NCBI RefSeq assembly: GCF_030250645.1
Contig: NZ_JASSVS010000002.1
Coordinates: 124,001-188,000 of the forward strand
Origin: Marinobacter azerbaijanicus
GTDB taxonomy: Bacteria > Pseudomonadota > Gammaproteobacteria > Pseudomonadales > Oleiphilaceae
Direction: 5' to 3'
DNA length: 64,000 bases
Below are positions 25,535 to 33,765 of the stretch, one piece after another; positions within the stretch are counted from its first letter, which is position 1; every line of letters begins with the position of its first letter. The notes under the pieces are model-generated. The model made no database searches. It saw only the letters and a program-made list of their open reading frames with translations, and was not told where the DNA came from. The position numbers were made by a program, and so were the translations under genes.

Positions 25535-26491
25535 ATGACAACTCCCGATAAGAGACCATTAAAGGAAGCATTCACATCGACCTTTCACGATAGATATAGG
25601 TTCAATGACCTCCTTTCTGCGTCAACAACCGGTGAATGTAGCTTCATTGAGCTAAAAAATAAAAAAATAGCCAGCCCAAGCAAGAAACTTAAGGATTTCC
25701 ATAAATTCGTCAATAAGACGATACTAGAGTTCCTTGAAATCAATGAAGAAGTTGTATTTTCTTATCGAAAAGGAAAAAACATACTTAGTGCTATAGAAAA
25801 ACATTCACAAAGCACAAATTTTTTTCAGACCGACATTTCCAACTTCTTCGAAAGCATAAGCTTATCCGATGTAAAAACAACTATAGAAGATAACACCCCA
25901 AATCTGCCTATCTCAGACATTGAAAATTATATTAACCACATTGCAGATCTAATTACAATTGACGAAAAATTACCGGTCGGATTTTCAACATCTCCAGTTA
26001 TAAGCAACGCAGTTCTATTTAACTTTGACAACGAACTTAATCAATACTGCAAAACCTCCAACATTCATTACTCACGATATTCAGATGACATCATATTATC
26101 TTCAAATACAAAAATCACGTTAATGGAAGCGTCAGAGAAAATTCAAAACTTACTATCAAAATATTTCTCTGGCCGGATCAATATCAACAAATCAAAAACT
26201 AAATTCAACCACAAGGGGAACAGAGTCAAGATACTTGGCATACTAATATTGCCAAATGGTCGTATAACCATTGACAACTCGATAAAAGAAGATGTAGAAA
26301 TAAAACTACACTTTTTCTTGAATAATAGGAAAGCTCTAGAGAGCTACTCAGGCCCCGACTTTGAACACACAATCTCCAAACTATCTGGAACCCTCAACTT
26401 TATAAGCACCATTGATAGTCACTACTTGGACAAGCTTAGAAAAAAATATGGTAATACAACGATAGATATGTTCTTACATAAGTCGGTCTAA
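25535..26491 (+). CDS. Retron-type reverse transcriptase
   Basis: 318 residues of RT fingers-palm only, with no maturase, endonuclease or integrase domain. Motif A is FFQTDISNFFESI (Asp100), motif B LPVGFSTSPVISN (146-158), motif C RYSDD (181-185, catalytic YSDD), motif D NKSKTKF (218-224) and motif E KILGILI (232-238). The length and absence of an X/thumb maturase fit retrons. The canonical retron NAxxH and VTG motifs are only degenerate here (SAIEKH, ILG), so it is a divergent member; a different defence RT class is the alternative. Strong AT bias and codon use unlike selO and fumarase indicate recent acquisition. One base separates its stop from the ATPase ATG. Confidence 0.9.
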   Translation: MTTPDKRPLKEAFTSTFHDRYRFNDLLSASTTGECSFIELKNKKIASPSKKLKDFHKFVNKTILEFLEINEEVVFSYRKGKNILSAIEKHSQSTNFFQTDISNFFESISLSDVKTTIEDNTPNLPISDIENYINHIADLITIDEKLPVGFSTSPVISNAVLFNFDNELNQYCKTSNIHYSRYSDDIILSSNTKITLMEASEKIQNLLSKYFSGRININKSKTKFNHKGNRVKILGILILPNGRITIDNSIKEDVEIKLHFFLNNRKALESYSGPDFEHTISKLSGTLNFISTIDSHYLDKLRKKYGNTTIDMFLHKSV

Positions 26492-26492
26492 A

Positions 26493-27830
26493 ATGAATAT
26501 ATCCATAGAGATAAAAAATGTTCAGCATATTAGAGCCCTAAACTTCACGGCAGATCTTTCCAAAAATAGGCTGATCTGCTTGGTTGGTAAAAATAGCACT
26601 GGAAAGACCACTCTAGTTAGAGCCTTCAAAAACTTATACTCTGCGGATACGTTTAAGAAAACAGCTTCTCCATATATATTTTCACAGCAAAGCGAAATTA
26701 CGTACAAAGTTGGAAATGATAGTTACGAGTTTAAATTCAACCCAAAAATAAAACTCTTGGATACCAAGGACCTGATACCAAAAGAAATAAAAAACAGCAT
26801 TTACGTTGAACTACCTCTTCCTCATGGAGAAAGATTCAATCATTTCCAGAAGCTCGCTAATATAGATGATGAGCTTCGCTCAAAGATTGCTACCAGGACT
26901 TTCAAAACGCCGCACACAATAATAAAATTTTTAGGAAATATTTATCAATCCGATCGATTTAAAAACCTAAAGTGCGCGCAAATAAAGGGGGATAACTATT
27001 ACTTTATCCTCCTAGAGGATGACTATTACATAAGAGAAGATTACTTGAGCTCCGGAGAATATTTCGTAATCAATCTATTTAAGGCGATAGAAAAGAATAA
27101 AAAATGCATTGTTATAGATGAAATTGATTTATCGCTAGATGCTTCAGCACAGGTAAATTTAATCAATGAACTAAGAGAGTTCTGCCAAAGTCAGCGAGTC
27201 AACATAATTTTCACAACACACTCGCTTGCATTGATGAAAACTCTAAGAGCTGAAGAACTCCATTTTGTATCGGAAGCTAATGGAAATATTACATCCTCTC
27301 CGAAATCTTATAATTATATAAAAAGCCTTTTATTCGGATTTAGAGGCTGGGATCGCTATATTCTTACAGAGGATGATGTACTTAAAAATTATATTGAGTA
27401 TATTACAAGCCTGATTAGACCATCTCCATTTTTCAAGTATAAAATAATATATATTGGCGGATCAGCTAACGTTACCGACCTAATGAAGAGAAATAAAAAA
27501 GATAATTTCCTGTCATCTCCGGAGAACGTTATATCGATCCTCGACGGCGACCAAAAACATAGAAGGCATGTTCGAAGTGAAAGGCAGGCCTTTTGCATCC
27601 CGTTCGAAAGCATTGAAAAGGATCTATTCGAGCATTACGAGTCAAATTGTCCCGATATCCCCAGAATCGATTTGGGTGATGTTGCTGATAGCAAAAAGGC
27701 AAAAAAACTATATAAACGGCTAATTCTAAAAAAATTAATGACAGAAGTAGAAATTTTCGAGTTTCTGAACAAAAGCCGTGAACGCGAAGTCGGAGAGTTA
27801 AAGCGTATGCTCACAAGCTTTCTACGCTGA
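26493..27830 (+). CDS. OLD-family ATPase-TOPRIM protein, retron effector candidate
   Basis: 445 residues. ABC/SMC-type ATPase: Walker A GKNSTGKTT (32-40), signature-like LSSGEYFVINLF, Walker B KCIVIDEIDLSLD, H-loop FTTHSLALM. The C-terminal third has TOPRIM-like acidic motifs: ILTEDD(V)LKNYI (Glu) and VISILDGDQK (DxD), as in OLD nucleases, then a basic end. OLD-like ATPase-TOPRIM proteins are the partner of one class of type I retrons, where the msDNA-RT complex holds the effector inactive until phage triggers it. Being one base downstream of the RT it is surely in the same operon. Nuclease activity is inferred from motifs. Confidence 0.85.
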   Translation: MNISIEIKNVQHIRALNFTADLSKNRLICLVGKNSTGKTTLVRAFKNLYSADTFKKTASPYIFSQQSEITYKVGNDSYEFKFNPKIKLLDTKDLIPKEIKNSIYVELPLPHGERFNHFQKLANIDDELRSKIATRTFKTPHTIIKFLGNIYQSDRFKNLKCAQIKGDNYYFILLEDDYYIREDYLSSGEYFVINLFKAIEKNKKCIVIDEIDLSLDASAQVNLINELREFCQSQRVNIIFTTHSLALMKTLRAEELHFVSEANGNITSSPKSYNYIKSLLFGFRGWDRYILTEDDVLKNYIEYITSLIRPSPFFKYKIIYIGGSANVTDLMKRNKKDNFLSSPENVISILDGDQKHRRHVRSERQAFCIPFESIEKDLFEHYESNCPDIPRIDLGDVADSKKAKKLYKRLILKKLMTEVEIFEFLNKSREREVGELKRMLTSFLR

Positions 27831-27863
27831 GCAGGACCATGACGATCAAACTCCTGCTCAGCG
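27825..27863. terminator. 12-bp palindrome overlapping the ATPase stop codon
   Basis: CGCTGAGCAGGA (27825-27836) and TCCTGCTCAGCG (27852-27863) form a perfect 12-bp stem with a 15-base loop; the TGA stop lies within the left arm. There is no T-run, so it may be a factor-assisted terminator, an mRNA 3' stabiliser or the boundary of the acquired cassette. It is also positioned at the end of the convergent fumarase gene. Confidence 0.6.
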
Positions 27864-27882
27864 CGCTGACTAAAATGTAAAA

Positions 27883-29397
27883 TCACACCGCCTTGGCGGC
27901 GATGATCTTGTCGTGCCACTCGGCGGGGCCGGTCTGGTGGACGGAGGAGCCCTTGGAGTCCACCGCCACGGTCACCGGCATGTCCTCCACCTCAAACTCG
28001 TAGATGGCTTCCATACCCAGTTCTTCGAAGGCCACCACTTCCGCGTGCTTGATGGCCTTGGAGACCAGGTAGGCAGAGCCACCCACGGCCATCAGGTAAA
28101 CCGCACCAAACTCACGAATGGCATCAATGGCCACCTGGCCACGTTCCGCCTTGCCGATCATGCCGGTGAGGCCGGTTTTCTCCAGCATGGTGCGGGTGAA
28201 CTTGTCCATGCGGGTGGCGGTGGTGGGGCCCGCGGGACCAACCACTTCCTCGCGCACCGGGTCGACCGGGCCGACGTAATAGATGAAGCGGCCTTTCAGG
28301 TCCACCGGCAGTTCCTCACCGCGCTCGATCATGTCCACCATCTTCTTGTGGGCAGCATCGCGGCCAGTCAGCATCTTGCCGGAGAGCAACACGGTTTCGC
28401 CCGGCTTCCAGTCTTTCACGTCTTCCGGTGTGACCGTATCCAGGTTCACGCGGCGAACGCTGTCACCCACTTCCCAGGTGATTTCCGGCCAGTCGTCCAG
28501 GCTCGGCGGAGTTTGCAATGAAGGGCCGGAGCCGTCCAGAACGAAGTGTGCGTGACGGGTGGCCGCGCAGTTGGGAATGATCGCCACCGGCTTGTTGGCA
28601 GCATGGGTCGGGTAGTCTTTGACCTTCACATCCAGAACCGTGGTCAAGCCACCGAGACCCTGGGCACCAATACCCAGCTCATTCACCTTGTCGAACAGTT
28701 CCAGACGCAGCTCCTCGGAACGGTTGGAGGCACCACGGGCCTGCAGGTCATGGATATCAATCGGGTCCAGCAGCGACTCCTTGGCCAGCTCCATTGCTTT
28801 TTCAGCAGTGCCGCCTACGCCAATACCCAACATGCCCGGCGGACACCAGCCAGCGCCCATCTGCGGCACCATTTTCAGCACCCAGTCCACCACGGAATCC
28901 GATGGGTTCAGCATGGCGAATTTTGACTTGGCCTCGGAACCGCCGCCTTTCGCAGCCACATGCACATCCACGGTATTACCCGGCACAATCTTGTAGTGGA
29001 TGATGGCAGGTGTGTTGTCCTTGGTATTGGTGCGCTTGCCGTCCGGATCGGCCAGGATAGAGGCACGCAGCACGTTGTCCGGGTGCATGTAAGCCCGGCG
29101 AACGCCCTCATTGATAATATCGTCCAGCGCCATGTCGGCATCCCATTGCACATCCATACCGACCGTCACAAACACCGTAACGATGCCAGTGTCCTGGCAC
29201 AGTGGCCGCTTGCCCTGAGCGCACATGCGGGAGTTAATCAGAATCTGCGCCATGGCATCCTTGGCCGCCTGGGACTCTTCCTTCTTATAGGCCTCGTGTA
29301 CAGCCTGAATAAAGTCTTTCGGATGGTAATAGGAGATGAACTGCAGCGCGTCCGCTACGCTCTCGATCAGGTCGTCCTGGCGGATTACGGTGGTCAT
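27883..29397 (-). CDS. fumA: Fumarate hydratase, class I (iron-sulfur)
   Basis: 504 residues from the ATG at 29397 (MTTVIRQDDL); the frame upstream to 29481 is not family-like. Homodimeric 4Fe-4S enzyme of the TCA cycle interconverting fumarate and malate. The three cluster Cys are visible: Cys67 in PLCQDTG, Cys185 in GWCPPGMLG and Cys277 in PNCAATRHAHF. The N-terminal alpha domain and the C-terminal beta domain (YYVGPVDPVREEVVGPAGPTTATRMD, AVGGSAYLVSKAIK) are fused as in FumA/FumB. Its 3' end abuts the retron cassette. Monocistronic as far as seen. Confidence 0.95.
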   Translation of the reverse strand: MTTVIRQDDLIESVADALQFISYYHPKDFIQAVHEAYKKEESQAAKDAMAQILINSRMCAQGKRPLCQDTGIVTVFVTVGMDVQWDADMALDDIINEGVRRAYMHPDNVLRASILADPDGKRTNTKDNTPAIIHYKIVPGNTVDVHVAAKGGGSEAKSKFAMLNPSDSVVDWVLKMVPQMGAGWCPPGMLGIGVGGTAEKAMELAKESLLDPIDIHDLQARGASNRSEELRLELFDKVNELGIGAQGLGGLTTVLDVKVKDYPTHAANKPVAIIPNCAATRHAHFVLDGSGPSLQTPPSLDDWPEITWEVGDSVRRVNLDTVTPEDVKDWKPGETVLLSGKMLTGRDAAHKKMVDMIERGEELPVDLKGRFIYYVGPVDPVREEVVGPAGPTTATRMDKFTRTMLEKTGLTGMIGKAERGQVAIDAIREFGAVYLMAVGGSAYLVSKAIKHAEVVAFEELGMEAIYEFEVEDMPVTVAVDSKGSSVHQTGPAEWHDKIIAAKAV

Positions 29398-29592
29398 AGG
29401 CGTCTCATCAGGTCTGGTTTGTCTAGTAGGGGTTTTAAACGTGTCTAATAAAGGAAGCGCGAAGTTTACCAGAAAATCCAAAACCGAGGGACCAAACCCG
29501 GCGCGAAGGTTTTTAACGACAAACTTGCCTAAACGGCCACGAAAAAATGTAACATTGCTGGTATCTTCGATATAAAAACAGCAGGAGACATC

Positions 29593-30366
29593 GTGACCGA
29601 CCTCGTCCTAACTGAAAAAAAGAACCATATCCTAACCGTCAGGATTAACCGCCTGGATCGCAAAAACGCCCTCACCCATGATATGTACACCGCCCTCGGT
29701 GATGCGATTGAACAGGCCCGCGACGACAGCGACATTCGCTGTATTCTGTACACCGGGAGCGATGAGTGCTTCACAGCCGGGAACGACTTGAGCGATTTTG
29801 CCGCGGGCCTGCCCGGCGAGTTTGAAGACACCCCTGTAGGCCGGTTCCTGTTCCTGATGGCCACCACCAACAAACCGATCGTAGCCTCAGTGAATGGCCC
29901 CGCCGTGGGCATCGGCACCACCATGCTGCTGCATTGCGATTTGGTGTTTGCCGGCAACAACACCCGCTTCCAGATGCCTTTTGCCAACCTAGGCCTGTGC
30001 CCGGAAGGCGGCTCCAGCCTATTGCTGCCATCCTGGCTCGGCCGGGTACGCGCTGCGGAGTTGTTGATGCTGGGCGGCGCATTCACAGCCGAAGATGCTC
30101 AGCGCCTGGGGCTGATCAACCAGGTGTGCGAACCGTCACAAACTGAAACGAAGGCTCTGGAAGCCTGCGCACGGCTTGCAGCCCAGCCCCCGGCGGCCGT
30201 CCGTGCCACCCGTGAATTGCTGAACCGGGCCAGCGGCGATACGCTGAAAACCGCCATGCTGGCCGAAGGCAAACTCTTCGCAGAACGCCTGAAGTCACCG
30301 GAAAATGCCGAAGCCATCAAGGCCTTCACTGAAAAGCGGAAACCGGATTTCTCAAGCTTCAGCTAG
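29593..30366 (+). CDS. Enoyl-CoA hydratase/isomerase family protein
   Basis: 257 residues of crotonase fold: NALTHDMYTALGDAI, CFTAGNDLSDFA (oxyanion hole), VNGPAVGIGTTMLLHCDLVFA, then FANLGLCPEGGSSLLLPSWLGR. Only one of the two hydratase glutamates is present (in CPEGGSS); the pattern is like Delta3,Delta2-enoyl-CoA isomerases, so isomerase activity in beta-oxidation of unsaturated fatty acids is the better guess. Start is GTG with AGGAG five bases upstream. Divergent from fumarase. Followed by a terminator. Confidence 0.87.
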   Translation: MTDLVLTEKKNHILTVRINRLDRKNALTHDMYTALGDAIEQARDDSDIRCILYTGSDECFTAGNDLSDFAAGLPGEFEDTPVGRFLFLMATTNKPIVASVNGPAVGIGTTMLLHCDLVFAGNNTRFQMPFANLGLCPEGGSSLLLPSWLGRVRAAELLMLGGAFTAEDAQRLGLINQVCEPSQTETKALEACARLAAQPPAAVRATRELLNRASGDTLKTAMLAEGKLFAERLKSPENAEAIKAFTEKRKPDFSSFS

Positions 30367-30379
30367 GCTGGCTACCCCT

Positions 30380-30420
30380 GCCCCGAAAGACTCGACAAAA
30401 GTCTCGGGGCCAACTATTTT
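30380..30420 (+). terminator. Rho-independent terminator after enoyl-CoA hydratase gene
   Basis: GCCCCG..AGACT pairs with AGTCT CGGGGC (30380-30410) around CGACAAA, followed by CAACTATTTTTC. The remaining ~240 bp up to the lipase ATG contain no ORF or recognisable element apart from a purine-rich ribosome site. Confidence 0.65.
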
Positions 30421-30661
30421 TCAATGAAGCCGAACTCCGACCGTGCGGGTAGGCTCCCAATGATCAGAATCACACTTTAGAGCGATCAACTGTTGCTTTA
30501 CTGCCGCTATAGTCAGAGTTACAGAAATCAGGCACAGAGCGCTGGCCAGAATTTCAGACAACAGCTAAGCAAACCAGGCCACTGACAACGGGTTTACCGG
30601 GCCAGACCGGCCCCGTCAGCTGCCGAACATAACGACACAACAACAGGAAAAGGTTCCACCC

Positions 30662-33406
30662 ATGTTCAAGAAAACTCTAATAAGTCTTGCCGTGGCTTCT
30701 TCCCTTGGACTGACAGGCTGCTTTGACAGCGCCGGTTCCGGGTCCAGTAATGCGGATCCTGATTACAAGATCAACAACCCGGACTTCACAGGGCGTACTT
30801 GGCCGATCTTCGATCCACTAGCCGGCAACCTACCTATTCCAAGTGACCTTAACTTTGACTCTGCCCAAGGTGACGGTACCTTTGGCGTTCCTGATAGTCA
30901 GCCACCGGTTACAACGGCTCTGAATGAGCTGAGCGGTGCTTCAACGGTTGCGCCAGCGGTGATTGCCTTTAACGGCCGAATCGATGCCGACACCGTCGTC
31001 ACCGGTGAAACGGTCTTCCTGATCGAGCTTACCTATGCCAGTGGCGACCCTGTGCAAGGTCTGGGTAACCAGGAACCCCCTGCCCCAAGCGCTGCCCTCA
31101 GCCTGCCAACGCCAGCCTATCGAGCCGACGTAGTGACACTTGATGGCAACTCTGCGATTCGCATCCTGCCATTGGAGCCTTTGAACCCACGCAAACGTTA
31201 CGTGGCCGTCGTAACCACAGGCATTGAAGACGTGAATGGCGACGCTATCGTTCCATCTCCTTTCTACGGAAGCCTGTCGGACGAGGAGCAGCCTATCGGC
31301 GACTCGGCTCTGGCACCGGTTAAAGCGCTTATCAACGGGCTTTGGGAGCCAATCGCTGCAGCCGCTGGAATTGCAGAGGAAAACATCGCTCTGAGTTACA
31401 GCTTTACCACATCCAATGATGAGAAAGTGCTGCAATACATTGCCGAACCAGCAGCCTGGTTTTCCGATCAGCTCAAAACTTTCGTAAAAGTGGCTGCTGC
31501 TACGAGCGCGCAAGAGGGTGGAGCTTCAAGTTATGCGGAAGTCGCCCCCGTAGTACAGGGTGCAATGGGTGCGTTCCCGGATGTTCCTGTCAGCGAAACT
31601 GAGACCTTCCGGGATGTTTTATCCGACGTGTTTGCTGGACCTTGCAATGGAGTGGCGAGCGGACCGGCAGCTTTTGACTGCACCGGCGTAGCCATTACAT
31701 CTCAGCTAGTGGGCCTGAATGCTGACATATTTCCAACCCCAATACCTGGGGTAAACCGTAACGGTGGAGACATCTCTATTGATCCGAGTTCGGTCTCCCC
31801 TGTCGGGCTTGTCTCCGCTGTTGCAGGTGCAATTCCCGGCTCTGACGCCGTTCTTGCCGCTCAGGGCACCGTTAATCTGCCATATTTCCTGGCAGACAGC
31901 GCCCCCGGCGTTGTAACAGACTCCTGGAAGGCAGACTCTGCTCTGGCTGGTGGCATTAACGACCTGTTCTCCGGCGTGAGTGATGAGCCTCTGTTTGCAC
32001 AAGGCAATCCAGACGTATCAACCGCAGTAAACTATATCTTCCCGTTCCCGGAAAGAACGGTTACTGGTGGCGTGGACGTTCCTGTTCTGGCTCTCTATCC
32101 CTCTGATGGCAACATAAACGGGGCCGTACTTTACCAACACGGTATTACGACCGACCGAAGCGCTGCGCTGACCTTTGGCACCGCACTGGCCGCAAATGGT
32201 TATGCTGTTATAGCGATTGATCAGCCACTCCATGGCGTAGCTGCATTCACCGACGAAGAACAGACAGGGTTGGCAATCACCCTTCTTCAAGCCGGCGGCG
32301 CCTCCGAAGCAGAGGCCGAAGCATTAGCTCCTCTGGCCGTGTCGGGCAACGTCTCGGCACTCGCAGACGCGCTCGCCGGAGGAACAGCGACGCCTGAGTC
32401 CACAGCAACAGCTCAATCGCTGGTAAACACTGTCGCAAATGCGGGAAGCACCATTCCAGGCCTGGCACCGCAGATTGGCAATGAACGCCACTTCGGGCTC
32501 TACGCGCCACAGCCGAGCGTTCCGACACCAATCGACTATGACGCTGGCATGGGTGACTCTGGCAGTCTGTTCATTAACCTGACCAGCTTCCTCACTAGCC
32601 GGGATAACAGCCGACAAAGCGTAATGGATCAGATGAACCTTCGTGCCAGTCTGGCAGATCCGAACCCCGGTACAGCACTGGAACTTCCTGGCACCGATAA
32701 CACTCTCGTTATCTCTGCTGCGACTCCCGTGTACTTTGCTGGTCACTCTCTCGGCACAATTACCGGAACGCCTTTCGTTGCCAGCGTGAACGAGAACCAG
32801 ATATCGGACATCATGTTCACCTCGCCGGACGGTAGTTCATCTATCCCATCAGCGCTGAACGACGTCCAGTCCGCAAGCTTGCTGACTCCCGGCGGTGGCG
32901 TTGTGCGTCTGCTGGAAAACTCGCCCTCATTTGCACCAAGTATACTCGCTGGCCTCCAGCAGGCTGCTGGTCTAGAACAGGGCGATTCTGGCCTGGAAGC
33001 CTACCTCAATGTGTTCCAGGCTGCCTACGACACAGTTGATCCCGTCAATTTTGTCGACAATCTTGCAGACAAAGGAACGCCGACACTGCTTTCGCAGGTC
33101 GTTGGAGATACGGTTATTCCAAACGGCGCGGACGAAATGCTTTGGGGAGTTCCACCTCTCGAAGGCAATCTGCCGCTCCAGGTTTCACCGACTCAAACCA
33201 TTAACGTGACCGTTGACAGCTTCAACGCACCTCTAGCAGGTGGCTTCCCGCTGTCCGCACCGTTTGACGCGAACTGCTTCGTGGAATACGACGCCGATGG
33301 CGCCAACCACGGCACCCCCACTTCTGCAGACCCCGCAAGTGTGTTTGCACAGATGGTTGGTGGCACTGTCGCCCTCTACATGGGTGGAGCATGCCCTCCA
33401 AACTAA
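30662..33406 (+). CDS. VolA/Pla-1-cef-type lipoprotein lipase
   Basis: 914 residues. Signal with lipobox GLTGC (lipidated Cys20) followed by FDSAGSGSS linker. The N-terminal ~300 residues resemble the bacterial virulence-factor lipase N-terminal domain (FDPLAGNLPIPSDLNF, LNPRKRYVAVVTTGIED). An alpha/beta hydrolase part begins near VPVLALYPSDGNINGAVLYQHGIT and contains the nucleophile elbow GHSLG with Ser696. VolA-type proteins are surface-exposed lysophospholipases that release fatty acids for uptake. RBS AGGAAAAGG precedes the ATG. Faces a convergent acylase lipoprotein gene; both likely act on lipidic substrates outside the cell, as inference. Confidence 0.87.
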   Translation: MFKKTLISLAVASSLGLTGCFDSAGSGSSNADPDYKINNPDFTGRTWPIFDPLAGNLPIPSDLNFDSAQGDGTFGVPDSQPPVTTALNELSGASTVAPAVIAFNGRIDADTVVTGETVFLIELTYASGDPVQGLGNQEPPAPSAALSLPTPAYRADVVTLDGNSAIRILPLEPLNPRKRYVAVVTTGIEDVNGDAIVPSPFYGSLSDEEQPIGDSALAPVKALINGLWEPIAAAAGIAEENIALSYSFTTSNDEKVLQYIAEPAAWFSDQLKTFVKVAAATSAQEGGASSYAEVAPVVQGAMGAFPDVPVSETETFRDVLSDVFAGPCNGVASGPAAFDCTGVAITSQLVGLNADIFPTPIPGVNRNGGDISIDPSSVSPVGLVSAVAGAIPGSDAVLAAQGTVNLPYFLADSAPGVVTDSWKADSALAGGINDLFSGVSDEPLFAQGNPDVSTAVNYIFPFPERTVTGGVDVPVLALYPSDGNINGAVLYQHGITTDRSAALTFGTALAANGYAVIAIDQPLHGVAAFTDEEQTGLAITLLQAGGASEAEAEALAPLAVSGNVSALADALAGGTATPESTATAQSLVNTVANAGSTIPGLAPQIGNERHFGLYAPQPSVPTPIDYDAGMGDSGSLFINLTSFLTSRDNSRQSVMDQMNLRASLADPNPGTALELPGTDNTLVISAATPVYFAGHSLGTITGTPFVASVNENQISDIMFTSPDGSSSIPSALNDVQSASLLTPGGGVVRLLENSPSFAPSILAGLQQAAGLEQGDSGLEAYLNVFQAAYDTVDPVNFVDNLADKGTPTLLSQVVGDTVIPNGADEMLWGVPPLEGNLPLQVSPTQTINVTVDSFNAPLAGGFPLSAPFDANCFVEYDADGANHGTPTSADPASVFAQMVGGTVALYMGGACPPN

Positions 33407-33435
33407 CAAATACACAACTTTGATATGACAGAACA

Positions 33436-33457
33436 CCCTCAAGCAAGTGCTTGAGGG
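33436..33457 (+). terminator. Hairpin 30 bp after the lipase gene
   Basis: CCCTCAAGCA and TGCTTGAGGG form a nearly loopless palindrome directly after the lipase stop; no T-run follows. Confidence 0.45.
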
Positions 33458-33468
33458 GCAGATTGTAA

Positions 33469-33507
33469 GCACAAACCCTCGCCACCTTGGCGGGGGTTTG
33501 TGCTTTA
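33469..33507 (+). terminator. Strong terminator-like hairpin
   Basis: GCACAAACCC.CGCCA pairs with TGGCG.GGGTTTGTGC around a short CT loop and is followed by TTTAAG, giving a long GC-rich stem. It is the probable lipase terminator. Confidence 0.65.
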
Positions 33508-33710
33508 AGGTAAGCGCCTCCCCAAAAGCATGATCGTCACCTATTCATTAATGCCCCAAAGAACTCACCCAAATGACACTCTATAGCTCCGCCTTACAGG
33601 GACATTAGAGCACGGTTAGAAGGCATTTCTGTTCTTGGACAGGAACAAGTGAGTACTTCAAAGGTGGGAGAGGAAACATAGCTAGGGGCAGGCCGACTCA
33701 CTGCTTTGAT

Positions 33711-33747
33711 GTAATAACGCGGACATACAGCGTGTCCGCGTTATTAC
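33711..33747 (-). terminator. Perfect 15-bp inverted repeat downstream of the acylase gene
   Basis: GTAATAACGCGGACA (33711-33725) and TGTCCGCGTTATTAC (33733-33747) with a 7-base loop lie 19 bp past the acylase stop on the minus strand. The stem ends in ATTAC rather than a T-run; terminator by position. The region 33508-33710 between the two terminators shows nothing else. Confidence 0.6.
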
Positions 33748-33765
33748 CGTTACTCTACCTCAGTA

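Noticed and set aside
25535..26491. RT as a group II intron maturase
   Set aside because: No maturase or HNH domain, no intron-like domain V, and the protein is only 318 residues.
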